From DASSSQ01 sp963839285 (GTDB lineage: Bacteria; Actinomycetota; Thermoleophilia; Gaiellales; Gaiellaceae): a stretch of 64,000 nucleotides of DNA. Every line of letters begins with the position of its first letter. Within the stretch, counting starts at the first letter, position 1. Made by a program: the position numbers and the translations under genes. The stretch is taken from assembly GCA_963839285.1 (NCBI GenBank), contig CAWIUN010000020.1, positions 434,001-498,000 on the forward strand, written 5' to 3'. This document shows, piece by piece, positions 56,043 to 64,000 of the stretch. The notes under the pieces were generated by a model that was not told where the DNA came from, made no database searches, and worked only from the letters and a program-made list of their open reading frames with translations.

Positions 56043-58229
56043 ATGGCGCGCAGGAAGCCGAAGAGGAAGCTGCGCCCGAAGACGCCGTCTCGGGTCAGGA
56101 AGCGCAAGCCCGCCCGCCGGGCGAGCGCCCCCCGGCAGAACCACCCCGAGCTGCTCGGCCTCGGCCTCGTCGGCCTCGGCGTCTTCCTCGCCTCGACCCT
56201 CTGGTTCTCCTGGGACGGAGGCCTCGTCGGCGGCGCGATCGCCGGCGCCTTCCTCGACGTCGTCGGCTGGGCCGCGTACGTGACGCCGGTCGCCTTCGTC
56301 GCGGTCGGCGGGCTGATGGTCGCCCGCAGCGCGCTCGTCTCCTTCCGGCCCTTCCGCGCGGGCGAGGCGCTCGCGGCGCTCGGGCTCGTGATCGCGCTCG
56401 GCTCCGACCACGGCGGCTGGATCGGCGAGCACCTGTCGCACGCGCTCGCGAAGCTGCTCGGCGGCCCCGGCACGATGATCGTCGGCGTCCTGGCGCTGCT
56501 CGTCGGCGCCCTGCTCGTCTCCGGCGCCTCGCTGGGCGCGATCCTGCGCCGCTCCGGCCGCGCCGTGCGCACCGCCGCGAGCAACCGCCGCCTTCCACGA
56601 CCCGAGACGCCGGCGGACGCGTTTCCGGCCGTGCTCGACCCGCCCGTCCTGCTGGAGCCGTCGCCGATCCCCGTCGACGCCGAGACGGCCTACCCGGACG
56701 TGATCGGCGAGAGGCACGAGACGCCGCCCGAGCCGGACACCGTGCCCGACGCGCTCACGGAGGACCCGCCGACGCTGTTCGAGCTGCCCGCCTCGACGCC
56801 CGAGTACAAGCTGCCGGACGCGGCCGTCCTGCGGCGCTCGGCCGCGAGCGCCGGCCCCTCGAAGGAGTCCGGCAACCGCACCGCCGAGCTGCTCGTCTCG
56901 ACGCTCGCGAGCTTCGGCGTCGACGCGACCGTCGTCGGCCGCATCTCCGGCCCGCGCGTGACCCGCTACGAGCTGCAGCTCGCCGCCGGCACGAAGGTCG
57001 CGAAGGTCGCGCAGCTGAAGGACGACCTCGCCTACGCGCTCGCGACGACGGAGATCCGGATCCTGGCGCCGATCCCGGGCAAGCAGGCCGTCGGCGTCGA
57101 GGTGCCGAACCTCTCGCCGAACATCGTCACGCTCGGCGACATCTACGACGAGCTGCCCGCGACCGCGAGCCCGCTCTCGGTCTGGCTCGGCAAGGACATC
57201 GCCGGCAGCGCCGTCTGGGCCGACCTCGCGCGGATGCCGCACACGCTGATCGCCGGCACGACCGGCTCGGGCAAGTCCGGCTGCATCAACACGATCCTGA
57301 CCTCGATCCTGCTGCGGACGAGCCCCGACGAGGTGCGGCTGATCCTGATCGACCCGAAGCGCGTCGAGCTCAACTACTACGAGTCGATCCCGCACCTGCT
57401 GACGCCGGTCGTCTCGAGCCCGAAGGAGGCCGCGGCCGTCCTCGCCAACTGCGTCGCCGAGATGGAGCGCCGCTACGAGCGCCTCTCGATCCTGCGCGCC
57501 CGCAACCTGCCCGAGGCGAACCGCGCCCTGCGCAAGCGCGGCGAGCAGCCGCTCCCGTACCTGCTCGTCGTCATCGACGAGCTCGCCGACCTGATGATGA
57601 TCAGCCCGCAGGCGGTCGAGGACGCGATCATCCGGCTCGCGCAGAAGTCCCGCGCGGTCGGCATCCACCTCGTGCTCGCGACCCAGCGGCCGTCGGTCGA
57701 CGTGATCACCGGCATGATCAAGGCGAACGTGCCGAGCCGGATCGCCTTCGCCGTCTCGAGCCAGACCGACTCGCGCGTGATCCTCGACGGCGCCGGCGCC
57801 GAGAGCCTGCTCGGCCAGGGCGACATGCTCTTCAAGCCGCAGGGGACCTCGCGGCTGCAGCGGGTCCAGGGCGCCTACGTCAGCGAGGAGGAGGTCGCGC
57901 TCGTCGTCGAGGCCTGCCGCGGCCAGCGCGAGCAGGAGCTCGACGAGTCGCTGCTCGAGCTGCCGGAGGCGTTCGCCGACGACGACGAGGAGCACGGCGA
58001 GTTCGACCCCGACGAGGACCCGCTGCTCGACCGGGCGATCGAGATCGTCGTCCAGGCGCAGACCGCCTCGACCAGCCTGCTGCAGCGGCGCCTGCGGGTC
58101 GGCTACACCCGCGCCGGCCGGCTGATCGACATGCTCGAGCGGCGCGGGATCATCTCGGGGTACGAGGGCTCGAAGCCCCGCCGGGTGCTCGTCGACGAGG
58201 CGATGCTCGCCCAGTCCGAGCACGGCTAG
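56043..58229 (+). CDS. ftsK: DNA translocase FtsK/SpoIIIE
   Basis: 728 residues; pumps DNA at the division septum. A basic N-terminus (RRKPKRKLRPKTPSRVRKRK) precedes four membrane helices (to ~residue 165) and a short linker. The motor has the alpha domain (GPRVTRYELQLAAGTKVAKV), Walker A GTTGSGKSG (~405), Walker B LLVVIDELADLMM and LATQRPSVDVITGMIKANVP. The C-terminal winged-helix gamma domain reads SLLQRRLRVGYTRAGRLIDM. The usual FtsK linker is longer; this is the short form. Confidence 0.95.
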   Translation: MARRKPKRKLRPKTPSRVRKRKPARRASAPRQNHPELLGLGLVGLGVFLASTLWFSWDGGLVGGAIAGAFLDVVGWAAYVTPVAFVAVGGLMVARSALVSFRPFRAGEALAALGLVIALGSDHGGWIGEHLSHALAKLLGGPGTMIVGVLALLVGALLVSGASLGAILRRSGRAVRTAASNRRLPRPETPADAFPAVLDPPVLLEPSPIPVDAETAYPDVIGERHETPPEPDTVPDALTEDPPTLFELPASTPEYKLPDAAVLRRSAASAGPSKESGNRTAELLVSTLASFGVDATVVGRISGPRVTRYELQLAAGTKVAKVAQLKDDLAYALATTEIRILAPIPGKQAVGVEVPNLSPNIVTLGDIYDELPATASPLSVWLGKDIAGSAVWADLARMPHTLIAGTTGSGKSGCINTILTSILLRTSPDEVRLILIDPKRVELNYYESIPHLLTPVVSSPKEAAAVLANCVAEMERRYERLSILRARNLPEANRALRKRGEQPLPYLLVVIDELADLMMISPQAVEDAIIRLAQKSRAVGIHLVLATQRPSVDVITGMIKANVPSRIAFAVSSQTDSRVILDGAGAESLLGQGDMLFKPQGTSRLQRVQGAYVSEEEVALVVEACRGQREQELDESLLELPEAFADDDEEHGEFDPDEDPLLDRAIEIVVQAQTASTSLLQRRLRVGYTRAGRLIDMLERRGIISGYEGSKPRRVLVDEAMLAQSEHG

Positions 58230-58289
58230 CCTGCTCCCGCCCGCGGGAAACCCGTACGAAACCCCCTTCTCGCCGTCCGTCCGAACGGA

Positions 58290-58295
58290 TAGCAT
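58290..58295 (+). promoter_or_regulatory. -10 box of first BMP gene
   Basis: TAGCAT, with a weak TTCTCG 17 nt upstream, gives a ~45-nt leader carrying the GAGGGAGG Shine-Dalgarno sequence. Confidence 0.35.
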
Positions 58296-58346
58296 CGCCC
58301 GGCGCAAACACCCCCCGGCACACCGGTGGAGAGAGGGAGGAACCTA

Positions 58347-59391
58347 GTGAGAAGGAATCGCTTGACGATTCTGATCGTCGTCACGCTCGTCGCCGTCCTG
58401 GCGGCGTCGGTGGCGGCGGCGGTGACCGGCGGCTCGGCCCAGGCCAAGTCGCAGGCCACGATCAAGGTCGGTCTCGTGACCGACATCGGCGGTCTCAACG
58501 ACCGCAGCTTCAACTACCTGGCGAACCTGGGCGCTCAGCAGGCGAAGAAGAAGCTCGGCGTCGACGTCCGCGTGCTGACGTCGCACTCCAACGCCGACTA
58601 CATCCCCAACCTGTCGTCGCTGGCCCGTCAGAACTACGACCTCGTGATCGGCGTCGGCTTCCTGATGGCCGACGCGATCGACACGGTGGCGACGAAGTTC
58701 CCGAACACGAGCTTCGCGATCATCGACGTCGACTGGAACTTCACCAAGCACAAGCCGAAGAACCTGCGCGGCCTGCTCTTCAAGGAGCAGGAGGCGGGCT
58801 ACCTCGTCGGCTACGCGACCGGCCTCTGGCTCAAGTCGCATCCGGTGCAGGGCCAGATGGTCGCGGCCTCCGTCGGCGGTCAGAAGATCCCGCCGGTCGA
58901 CCGCTACATCGCCGGCTACCAGTACGGCGTCAAGAAGGCGAACAAGCAGGCCGAGGTCGTCAACGGCTACTCCCAGGACTTCGTCGACCAGGCGAAGTGC
59001 AAGGAGGTCGCCCTGAACGAGATCGCCAACAACGCGGGCGTCGTCTTCCAGGTCGCGGGCGGCTGCGGCCTCGGCGCGCTGGACGCGGCCAAGCAGAAGG
59101 GCCTGCTTCGGGATCGGCGTCGACGCCGACCAGGGCTACCTGGGCAAGCACGTCATGACCAGCGCCCTGAAGAAGGTCGACGTCGCCGTCTACAACACGA
59201 TCGCCTCGAAGCTGCACGCCGGCTCGAAGTGGCGCGGCGGCTTCAACGCGATCTTCAACGCCAAGAAGAACGGCGTCGGGGTCGGCAAGTGGAGCCCGAA
59301 GGTGCCGGCGTCGATCCGGAACGCGGTCGCGAAGCAGCTCGCGCTGCTGAAGGCCGGCAAGATCAAGGGCATCCCGCAGGCCGTCAAGTAG
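58347..59391 (+). CDS. BMP-family (Med/PnrA-like) substrate-binding protein (frame break near 59108)
   Basis: About 347 residues. An N-terminal membrane/signal segment (LTILIVVTLVAVLAASVAAA) has no lipobox Cys. The binding fold starts IKVGLVTDIGGLNDRSFNYL, then NYDLVIGVGFLMADAIDTVA, LRGLLFKEQEAGYLVGYATG, VGGQKIPPVDRYIAGYQYG and VFQVAGGCGLGALDAAK. BMP proteins bind nucleosides for ABC import. One surplus base in CTGCTTCGGG precedes GIGVDADQGYLGKHV. GTG at 58347 has GAGGGAGG upstream. Closely similar to the next BMP gene. Confidence 0.88.
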
Positions 59392-59416
59392 GCAGAGGCT
59401 GCAGGGTCGTCTCGCC

Positions 59417-59444
59417 GCAGGGCGGGCCTCCGGGCCCGCCCTGC
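59417..59444 (+). terminator. Hairpin terminator after first BMP gene
   Basis: GCAGGGCGGGC pairs perfectly with GCCCGCCCTGC (11 bp, 6-nt loop), 25 nt after the stop, followed by GTGCTTCC. Confidence 0.6.
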
Positions 59445-59536
59445 GTGCTTCCGGGATCTCGCCGCCTGCCTCCGGCGTTTGAATGGGCTTGGAGGGCGGG
59501 CAGGGGATCAGTACCGGAAACCAAGGAGGGACACTC

Positions 59537-60649
59537 GTGCAGAAAAGACGGCGATGGACGCTCGGCGCCGCGACGCTCGCGGCGGCGCTGCTGGCCGTGC
59601 TCGCGGCCGGTTGCGGCGGCAGCAGCGGCGGGGGCGGCGGCGAGACGACGAGCGCGGCGGGCGGGGGCGGCGGCGTCTCGACCTCGGCCGGCGGCGGAGG
59701 CGGCGGCGGCGCCGCGATCAAGGTCGGTCTCGTCACCGACATCGGCGGTCTCAACGACCGCTCGTTCAACCACCTCGCGAACCTCGGCCTGCAGCGGGCG
59801 GAGAAGGAGCTCGGCGCGCAGGGCCGCGTCCTGACGTCGTCCTCGAACTCGGACTACGTGCCGAACCTCTCGACGCTCGCGCGCCAGAACTACGACCTCG
59901 TGATCGGCGTCGGCTTCCTGATGGCCGACGCGGTCGAGACCGTGGCGAAGAAGTTCCCGAACGTGAACTTCGCGATCATCGACTACTCCCAGGCGGCGAT
60001 GAAGTCGGCGCCGACGAACGTCGAGGGGCTGCTCTTCCGCGAGCAGCAGGCGGGCTACCTGGCCGGCTACCTGGCCGGCCTGGTCGAGAAGCAGGGCATC
60101 GGCTTCACGACCGGCAACACCCAGGTGATCAGCTCGGTCGGCGGCCAGAAGATCCCGCCGGTCGACCACTACATCGCCGGCTACCAGGCGGGCGCGAAGA
60201 AGGCGCTCGCGGGGATGAAGACCCTGAACGGCTACTCCCAGGACTTCGTCGACCAGGCCAAGTGCAAGGAGGTCGCGCTCAACCAGATCTCGCAGGGCTC
60301 CGACGTCGTCTTCCAGGTCGCCGGCGGCTGCGGCCTCGGCGCGATCGACGCGGCCAAGTCGCGCGGCGTCTGGGCGATCGGCGTCGACGCCGACCAGGCC
60401 TACCTCGGCAGCCACATCCTGACGAGCGCGGTCAAGAAGGTCGACGTCTCCGTCTACTCGACGATCAAGGAGACGCAGGACGGCAGCTTCAAGGGCGGCC
60501 AGGACGCCTTCTTCGACCTCTCGAACGACGGCGTCGGGCTCGGCAAGATCAGCTCGAAGGTGCCGCAGTCGATCCAGGACCAGATCGACAAGGTCAAGCA
60601 GCAGATCGTCGACGGGACGATCGCGAACATCCCCGACACGGTCAAGTAG
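59537..60649 (+). CDS. BMP-family substrate-binding lipoprotein
   Basis: 370 residues. Lipoprotein signal with lipobox LAAGCGG, then an unusual Gly/Ser/Thr-rich linker (~40 residues) before the binding fold IKVGLVTDIGGLNDRSFNHL. It repeats the blocks of the previous gene: NYDLVIGVGFLMADAVETVA, VGGQKIPPVDHYIAGYQAG, VAGGCGLGAIDAAKSRG and GVDADQAYLGSHILTSAVKK. It should supply the ABC transporter encoded downstream, probably with nucleosides. GTG at 59537 follows AAGGAGGG. Confidence 0.92.
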   Translation: MQKRRRWTLGAATLAAALLAVLAAGCGGSSGGGGGETTSAAGGGGGVSTSAGGGGGGGAAIKVGLVTDIGGLNDRSFNHLANLGLQRAEKELGAQGRVLTSSSNSDYVPNLSTLARQNYDLVIGVGFLMADAVETVAKKFPNVNFAIIDYSQAAMKSAPTNVEGLLFREQQAGYLAGYLAGLVEKQGIGFTTGNTQVISSVGGQKIPPVDHYIAGYQAGAKKALAGMKTLNGYSQDFVDQAKCKEVALNQISQGSDVVFQVAGGCGLGAIDAAKSRGVWAIGVDADQAYLGSHILTSAVKKVDVSVYSTIKETQDGSFKGGQDAFFDLSNDGVGLGKISSKVPQSIQDQIDKVKQQIVDGTIANIPDTVK

Positions 60650-60667
60650 CGCATCGAGATCGAGACG

Positions 60668-60696
60668 GAGGGGCGGACGCCGGCTGTCCGCCCCTC
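60668..60696 (+). terminator. Hairpin terminator after second BMP gene
   Basis: GAGGGGCGGAC pairs with GTCCGCCCCTC (11 bp, 7-nt loop). It ends at the -10 box of the ABC ATPase gene and may lower read-through so that binding protein exceeds the transporter. Confidence 0.6.
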
Positions 60697-60702
60697 TATC
60701 AT
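60697..60702 (+). promoter_or_regulatory. -10 box of ABC ATPase gene (leaderless type)
   Basis: TATCAT lies 6 nt before the GTG start at 60709 and directly follows the terminator hairpin. Confidence 0.4.
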
Positions 60703-60708
60703 GGCGCC

Positions 60709-62238
60709 GTGGCCCAGCCCCCCGTGCTCGAGCTCCGCGGCGTCACCAAGCAGTTCCCCGGAGTCCTCGCCAACGACCACATCGACCTCGACCTGCGGGA
60801 GGGGGAGGTGCACGCGCTCCTCGGCGAGAACGGCGCCGGCAAGTCGACGCTGATGAACATCGTCTACGGGCTCTACCACCCGGACGAGGGCGAGATCCGG
60901 GTCAAGGGCCGCCCGATCTCGCTCGGGTCGCCGCGCGAGGCGATCGAGGCGGGGATCGGGATGGTGCACCAGCACTTCATGCTGATCCCGGTCATGAGCG
61001 TCGCCGAGAACATCGTGCTCGCGACCGAGCCGCGCCGCAGCGGCGTCCTGCTCGACTACGACGCGGCCCGGCGGCGCGTGCGCGAGCTCTCCGACCGCTA
61101 CGGCCTCGCCGTCGACCCCGGCGCGAAGATCCAGAGCATCTCGGTCGGCCAGCAGCAGCGGGTCGAGATCCTGAAGGCGCTCTACCGCGGCGCGGACATC
61201 CTGATCCTCGACGAGCCGACGGCGGTGCTGACGCCGCAGGAGGCGAAGGAGCTGTTCGAGGTCGTCCGCAGCCTCACCTCGCAGGGGAAGTCGGTCATCT
61301 TCATCTCGCACAAGCTGAACGAGGTGCTCGAGATCGCCGACCGCATCTCGGTGCTGCGGCGAGGCAAGCTGATCGACACCGTCTCGCCCGAGGGCGTCAG
61401 CGAGCAGGACCTGGCGCGGCTGATGGTCGGCCGCGACGTCCTCCTGCGCGTCGACAAGGCGGCGGCGCGGCCGGCGGAGCCGCTGCTCGAGCTCGACGAC
61501 CTGCACGTGCTCGACAACCTCGGCCTCGAGGCGGTGCGCGGCGTCTCGCTGCAGGTCCGCGCCGGCGAGATCGTCGGGATCGCGGGCGTCGACGGCAACG
61601 GCCAGACCGAGCTCGTCGACGCGATCACGGGCCTCGCGCGGCCCTCGGGGGGCCGGGTGCGCATCGCGGGCAAGGACATGACCGGCGCGAATCCGCGGCA
61701 CGTGCTCGACGCGGGCGTCGGCCACATCCCGCAGGACCGGCAGCGGCACGGCCTCGTGCTCGACTTCTCGCTGGCCGAGAACCTGGCGCTGCACGAGTAC
61801 CGGACGCCGCCGGACTCGCGGCTCGGCTGGCTCCACCCGGGCCGCCTCGTCACGCGCGCCCGGCAGCTGCTGCAGGAGTTCGACGTCCGCGGCGGCGGCC
61901 CGGCGACCCCGGCCCGCTCGCTCTCGGGCGGGAACCAGCAGAAGGTGATCGTCGCCCGCGAGGTGACCCGGAACCCGCAGGTGCTGATCGCCGCGCAGCC
62001 GACGCGGGGCCTCGACGTCGGCGCGATCGAGTTCGTGCACCGGCGCCTCGTCGCCGAGCGCGACGAGGGCCGCGCGATCCTGCTCGTCTCGCTCGAGCTC
62101 GAGGAGATCCTCTCGCTCTCCGACCGCATCCTCGTCCTCTACGAGGGCCGGATCGTCGGCGAGTTCCCGCCGACGGCGAGCGAGGAGGAGCTCGGCGTCG
62201 CGATGACCGGCGGCGGCCGCAGGGAGGCGGTGGCGTGA
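60709..62238 (+). CDS. ABC transporter ATP-binding protein (nucleoside/sugar type, two ABC domains)
   Basis: 509 residues. Domain 1 has Walker A LLGENGAGKSTLMNIVYG, the Q-loop in MVHQHFMLIPVMSVAENI, SVGQQQRVEILKALYRGADI and Walker B LILDEPTAVLTPQE. Domain 2 has a degenerate Walker A (GVDGNGQTELVDAI), the signature SLSGGNQQKVIVAREV and a Walker B ending AAQPTRGLDV, where the usual catalytic Glu is replaced. This asymmetry is normal for the family that works with BMP binding proteins. It powers the two permeases that follow. Confidence 0.93.
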   Translation: MAQPPVLELRGVTKQFPGVLANDHIDLDLREGEVHALLGENGAGKSTLMNIVYGLYHPDEGEIRVKGRPISLGSPREAIEAGIGMVHQHFMLIPVMSVAENIVLATEPRRSGVLLDYDAARRRVRELSDRYGLAVDPGAKIQSISVGQQQRVEILKALYRGADILILDEPTAVLTPQEAKELFEVVRSLTSQGKSVIFISHKLNEVLEIADRISVLRRGKLIDTVSPEGVSEQDLARLMVGRDVLLRVDKAAARPAEPLLELDDLHVLDNLGLEAVRGVSLQVRAGEIVGIAGVDGNGQTELVDAITGLARPSGGRVRIAGKDMTGANPRHVLDAGVGHIPQDRQRHGLVLDFSLAENLALHEYRTPPDSRLGWLHPGRLVTRARQLLQEFDVRGGGPATPARSLSGGNQQKVIVAREVTRNPQVLIAAQPTRGLDVGAIEFVHRRLVAERDEGRAILLVSLELEEILSLSDRILVLYEGRIVGEFPPTASEEELGVAMTGGGRREAVA

Positions 62239-62286
62239 GGCGCCGCACGTCGAGCTCGAGGCGCGCCGGGCCGGCGCGGGGGGCGC

Positions 62287-63564
62287 GTGACCGAGCCGAG
62301 AGACCCGGAGTCCGGCGAGCCGGAGGCCCCCGAGGAGGCGACGCCCGGGCGGCGCGACCCGGAGGCGCCGCGCGAGGAGACCGCCGAGCTCGGCGCGCCG
62401 AGCGTCGCCGAGCGGCTCGCGCTCTGGCAGCGCGCCGGCGGCGTCGCCACCCCGGTGATGACCGCCTTCATCGCCTTCTTCGTCGGCGGCCTCGTCGTGC
62501 TCGCGCACGACCGGCAAGAACCCGCTCTCGACCTACAAGGGCATCTTCCAGGGCACCGGCCTCGACTGGCTCTTCCCCTGGGTGACCGGCGACGACCGCG
62601 CGCTCGCCGCGCTCAACCTGCAGCAGACCCTGCTCGCGGCGACGCCGCTGGCGCTGACCGGGCTCGCGGTCGCCTTCGCCTTCCGCTGCGGGCTCTTCAA
62701 CATCGGCGGCCAGGGCCAGTACACGGTCGGGGCGATCGTGTCGGTCTGGGTCGGCTCGTCCTTCGCGCACATGGCCGGCCCGCTGCACCAGGCGCTCGCG
62801 ATCCTCGCCGCGATGCTGGCCGGGGCGCTCTTCGCCGGCATCGCCGGGATCCTGCGGGCGACGGTCGGGCGCGCACGAGGTGATCACGACGATCATGCTC
62901 AACTGGATCGCGTACTGGACGCGGCAGCTACCTGTTCGGCCTCGGCGGGCCGCTCCAGGACCCGACCCAGCCGAGCGTGCCGGTCTCGAGCGACATCGCC
63001 GAGAGCGCCCACCTGCACGTCTTCTGGGGCGACCCCGTCCTGCAGGGGCTGCACATCGGCTTCTTCATCGCGCTCGGCGCGCTCGTCGCCTACTGGATCA
63101 CGCTCAACCGGACGACGCTCGGCTACGAGGTGCGCGCGGTCGGCTTCAACCCCGAGGCCGCCCGCTACGGCGGCATCTCGGTCGCGCGCAGCTACTTCCT
63201 CGCGATGGCGATCTCGGGCCTCTTCGCGGGGCTCGCCGGCGCCGTCGACGTGCTCGGCTGGGAGTTCCGGATCAACACGAACGACATCCAGGCCTCGACG
63301 ATCGGCTTCATCGGCATCGCCGTCGCGCTGCTCGGCCGCAACACGGCGATCGGCGTCGGGCTCTCGGCGCTGCTCTTCGGCGCCCTCGTCAACGGCACCT
63401 CGACGCGGAACCTCGACCCGGAGATCTTCCGGCCCGACCTCGCCTCGAACCTGACGACGCTGATCCAGGGCCTCGTCGTCCTCTTCGTCGGCGCCGACGT
63501 GCTCGTGCTCTACCTCTGGTACACGTTCCGCAAGCGCGTGCTGCGGAAGGCGACGCCGGCATGA
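62287..63564 (+). CDS. ABC transporter permease 1 (three frame breaks)
   Basis: About 425 residues. A charged Glu/Pro-rich cytoplasmic N-terminus (~45 residues) precedes the permease domain of the branched-chain/ribose type: CGLFNIGGQGQYTVGAIVSV, the coupling region ATVGAHEVITTIMLNWIAYW, YEVRAVGFNPEAARYGGISV and VALLGRNTAIGVGLSALLFG. Surplus bases at ~62508, ~62868 and ~62930 each shift the frame by +1. The stop overlaps the second permease (ATGA). Confidence 0.88.
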
Positions 63565-64000
63565 CCGCGTTCGCCGAGCGCCTGCAGGTGCGGAGCCTGG
63601 CGACCCCACGCTGGGCCGGGATCGCCGGGATCGGCGTCGGCCTGCTCGCCTTCTGGATCTCGCTGCCGCCGGTCACGCAGCGGACGGTGTGGGCGCCGAT
63701 CGCCGTCGGCGCCGTCGCCGTCCTCCTCGGCGCCGTCGCGATCCGCGACGGGGAGCGGCGGATCGGCTGGGGCGCGGTCGTCGCGGGGGTGGGCGGAGCG
63801 GGCCTCGGCATCCTCGCGACCCACTCGAGCGTCACCAACCTCGACACCGTCTTCGTCTGGGGCGCGCTCTTCGCGGCGACGCTCCGCTACGCGACGCCGC
63901 TGACCTTCGCCGCGATCGGCGGCATGTTCTCCGAGCGCTCCGGGGTGGTCAACATCGGCCTCGAGGGGATGATGCTGATGGGCGCGTTCTTCGGCGCCTG
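63561..64000 (+). CDS. ABC transporter permease 2 (cut by window edge)
   Basis: The first 146 residues of the second membrane subunit of the nucleoside transporter. Several helices (AGIAGIGVGLLAFWISLPPV, APIAVGAVAVLLGAVAI) precede the typical start of the permease core, PLTFAAIGGMFSERSGVVNI then GLEGMMLMGAFFGA. The extra N-terminal helices before the core are more than usual for this family. Continues beyond 64000. Confidence 0.88.
   Translation, partial: MTAFAERLQVRSLATPRWAGIAGIGVGLLAFWISLPPVTQRTVWAPIAVGAVAVLLGAVAIRDGERRIGWGAVVAGVGGAGLGILATHSSVTNLDTVFVWGALFAATLRYATPLTFAAIGGMFSERSGVVNIGLEGMMLMGAFFGA

Noticed and set aside
59479..62238. An open frame that would fuse a long N-terminal extension to the ABC ATPase
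   Set aside because: The extension lies out of frame over the second BMP gene and is a shadow. The ATPase starts at GTG 60709, next to a -10 box.

Overview
The window is high-GC DNA (very strong G/C preference at third codon positions) from an actinobacterium. An actinobacterial-type integration host factor (mihF) sits between the pyrimidine operon and gmk-rpoZ-coaBC. LexA boxes are of the CGAAC-N4-GTTCG type, and the PyrR site overlaps a Shine-Dalgarno sequence. Together with pyrK-pyrD in the pyr operon, where mycobacteria have pyrF, this suggests a deep-branching actinobacterium, perhaps of the class Thermoleophilia. That placement is inference. I see no insertion sequence, prophage, CRISPR array or rRNA; one tRNA, tRNA-Arg(CCG), is present.

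Layout. 0-13 kb is an accessory-type stretch: an MFS transporter (cut by the left edge), a PAP2 phosphatase, a membrane protein behind a palindromic operator, an enolase-superfamily epimerase paired with a DUF1611 protein, a secreted glycosidase-like protein, a metallophosphoesterase, a small LysM protein with two LexA boxes, a thiamine-diphosphate enzyme, RNase Z, a methyltransferase and a large membrane glycosyltransferase-like protein. 13.2-22 kb is the pyrimidine operon pyrR-pyrB-pyrC-carA-carB-pyrK-pyrD. 22-30 kb holds mihF, gmk, rpoZ, coaBC, a MoxR/DUF58/transglutaminase module, a nucleotidyltransferase and a TPR protein. 30-40 kb is the translation cluster dtd, rimP-nusA-ylxR-infB-ylxP, two secreted proteins, then rbfA-nrnA-truB-ribF. 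40-51 kb has a gamma-glutamyltransferase divergent from rpsO-pnp, an M16 peptidase with dapB, a metallo-beta-lactamase-fold protein coupled to a fatty-acid alpha-dioxygenase homologue, and dapA. 51-64 kb has RNase J, a ribokinase with a nucleoside hydrolase, a CtaG-like membrane protein, FtsK, and a BMP-type nucleoside ABC transporter that runs off the right edge.

How the genes work together. The pyr operon makes UMP precursors under PyrR control. Nucleoside hydrolase, ribokinase and the BMP/ABC transporter look like a nucleoside-scavenging set. rimP-nusA-infB-rbfA-truB serves ribosome maturation and initiation and has a leader that can fold as an attenuator. The LysM protein is probably an SOS-induced cell-division inhibitor.

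A caution on quality. About thirty reading-frame breaks occur, nearly all of them one surplus base, and they hit essential genes (carA, carB, pyrD, coaBC, truB, pnp, dapB). I read them as sequence errors and give frame-corrected gene limits. Many genes have a TAnnnT -10 box 6-9 nt upstream of the start codon, which implies widespread leaderless transcription.
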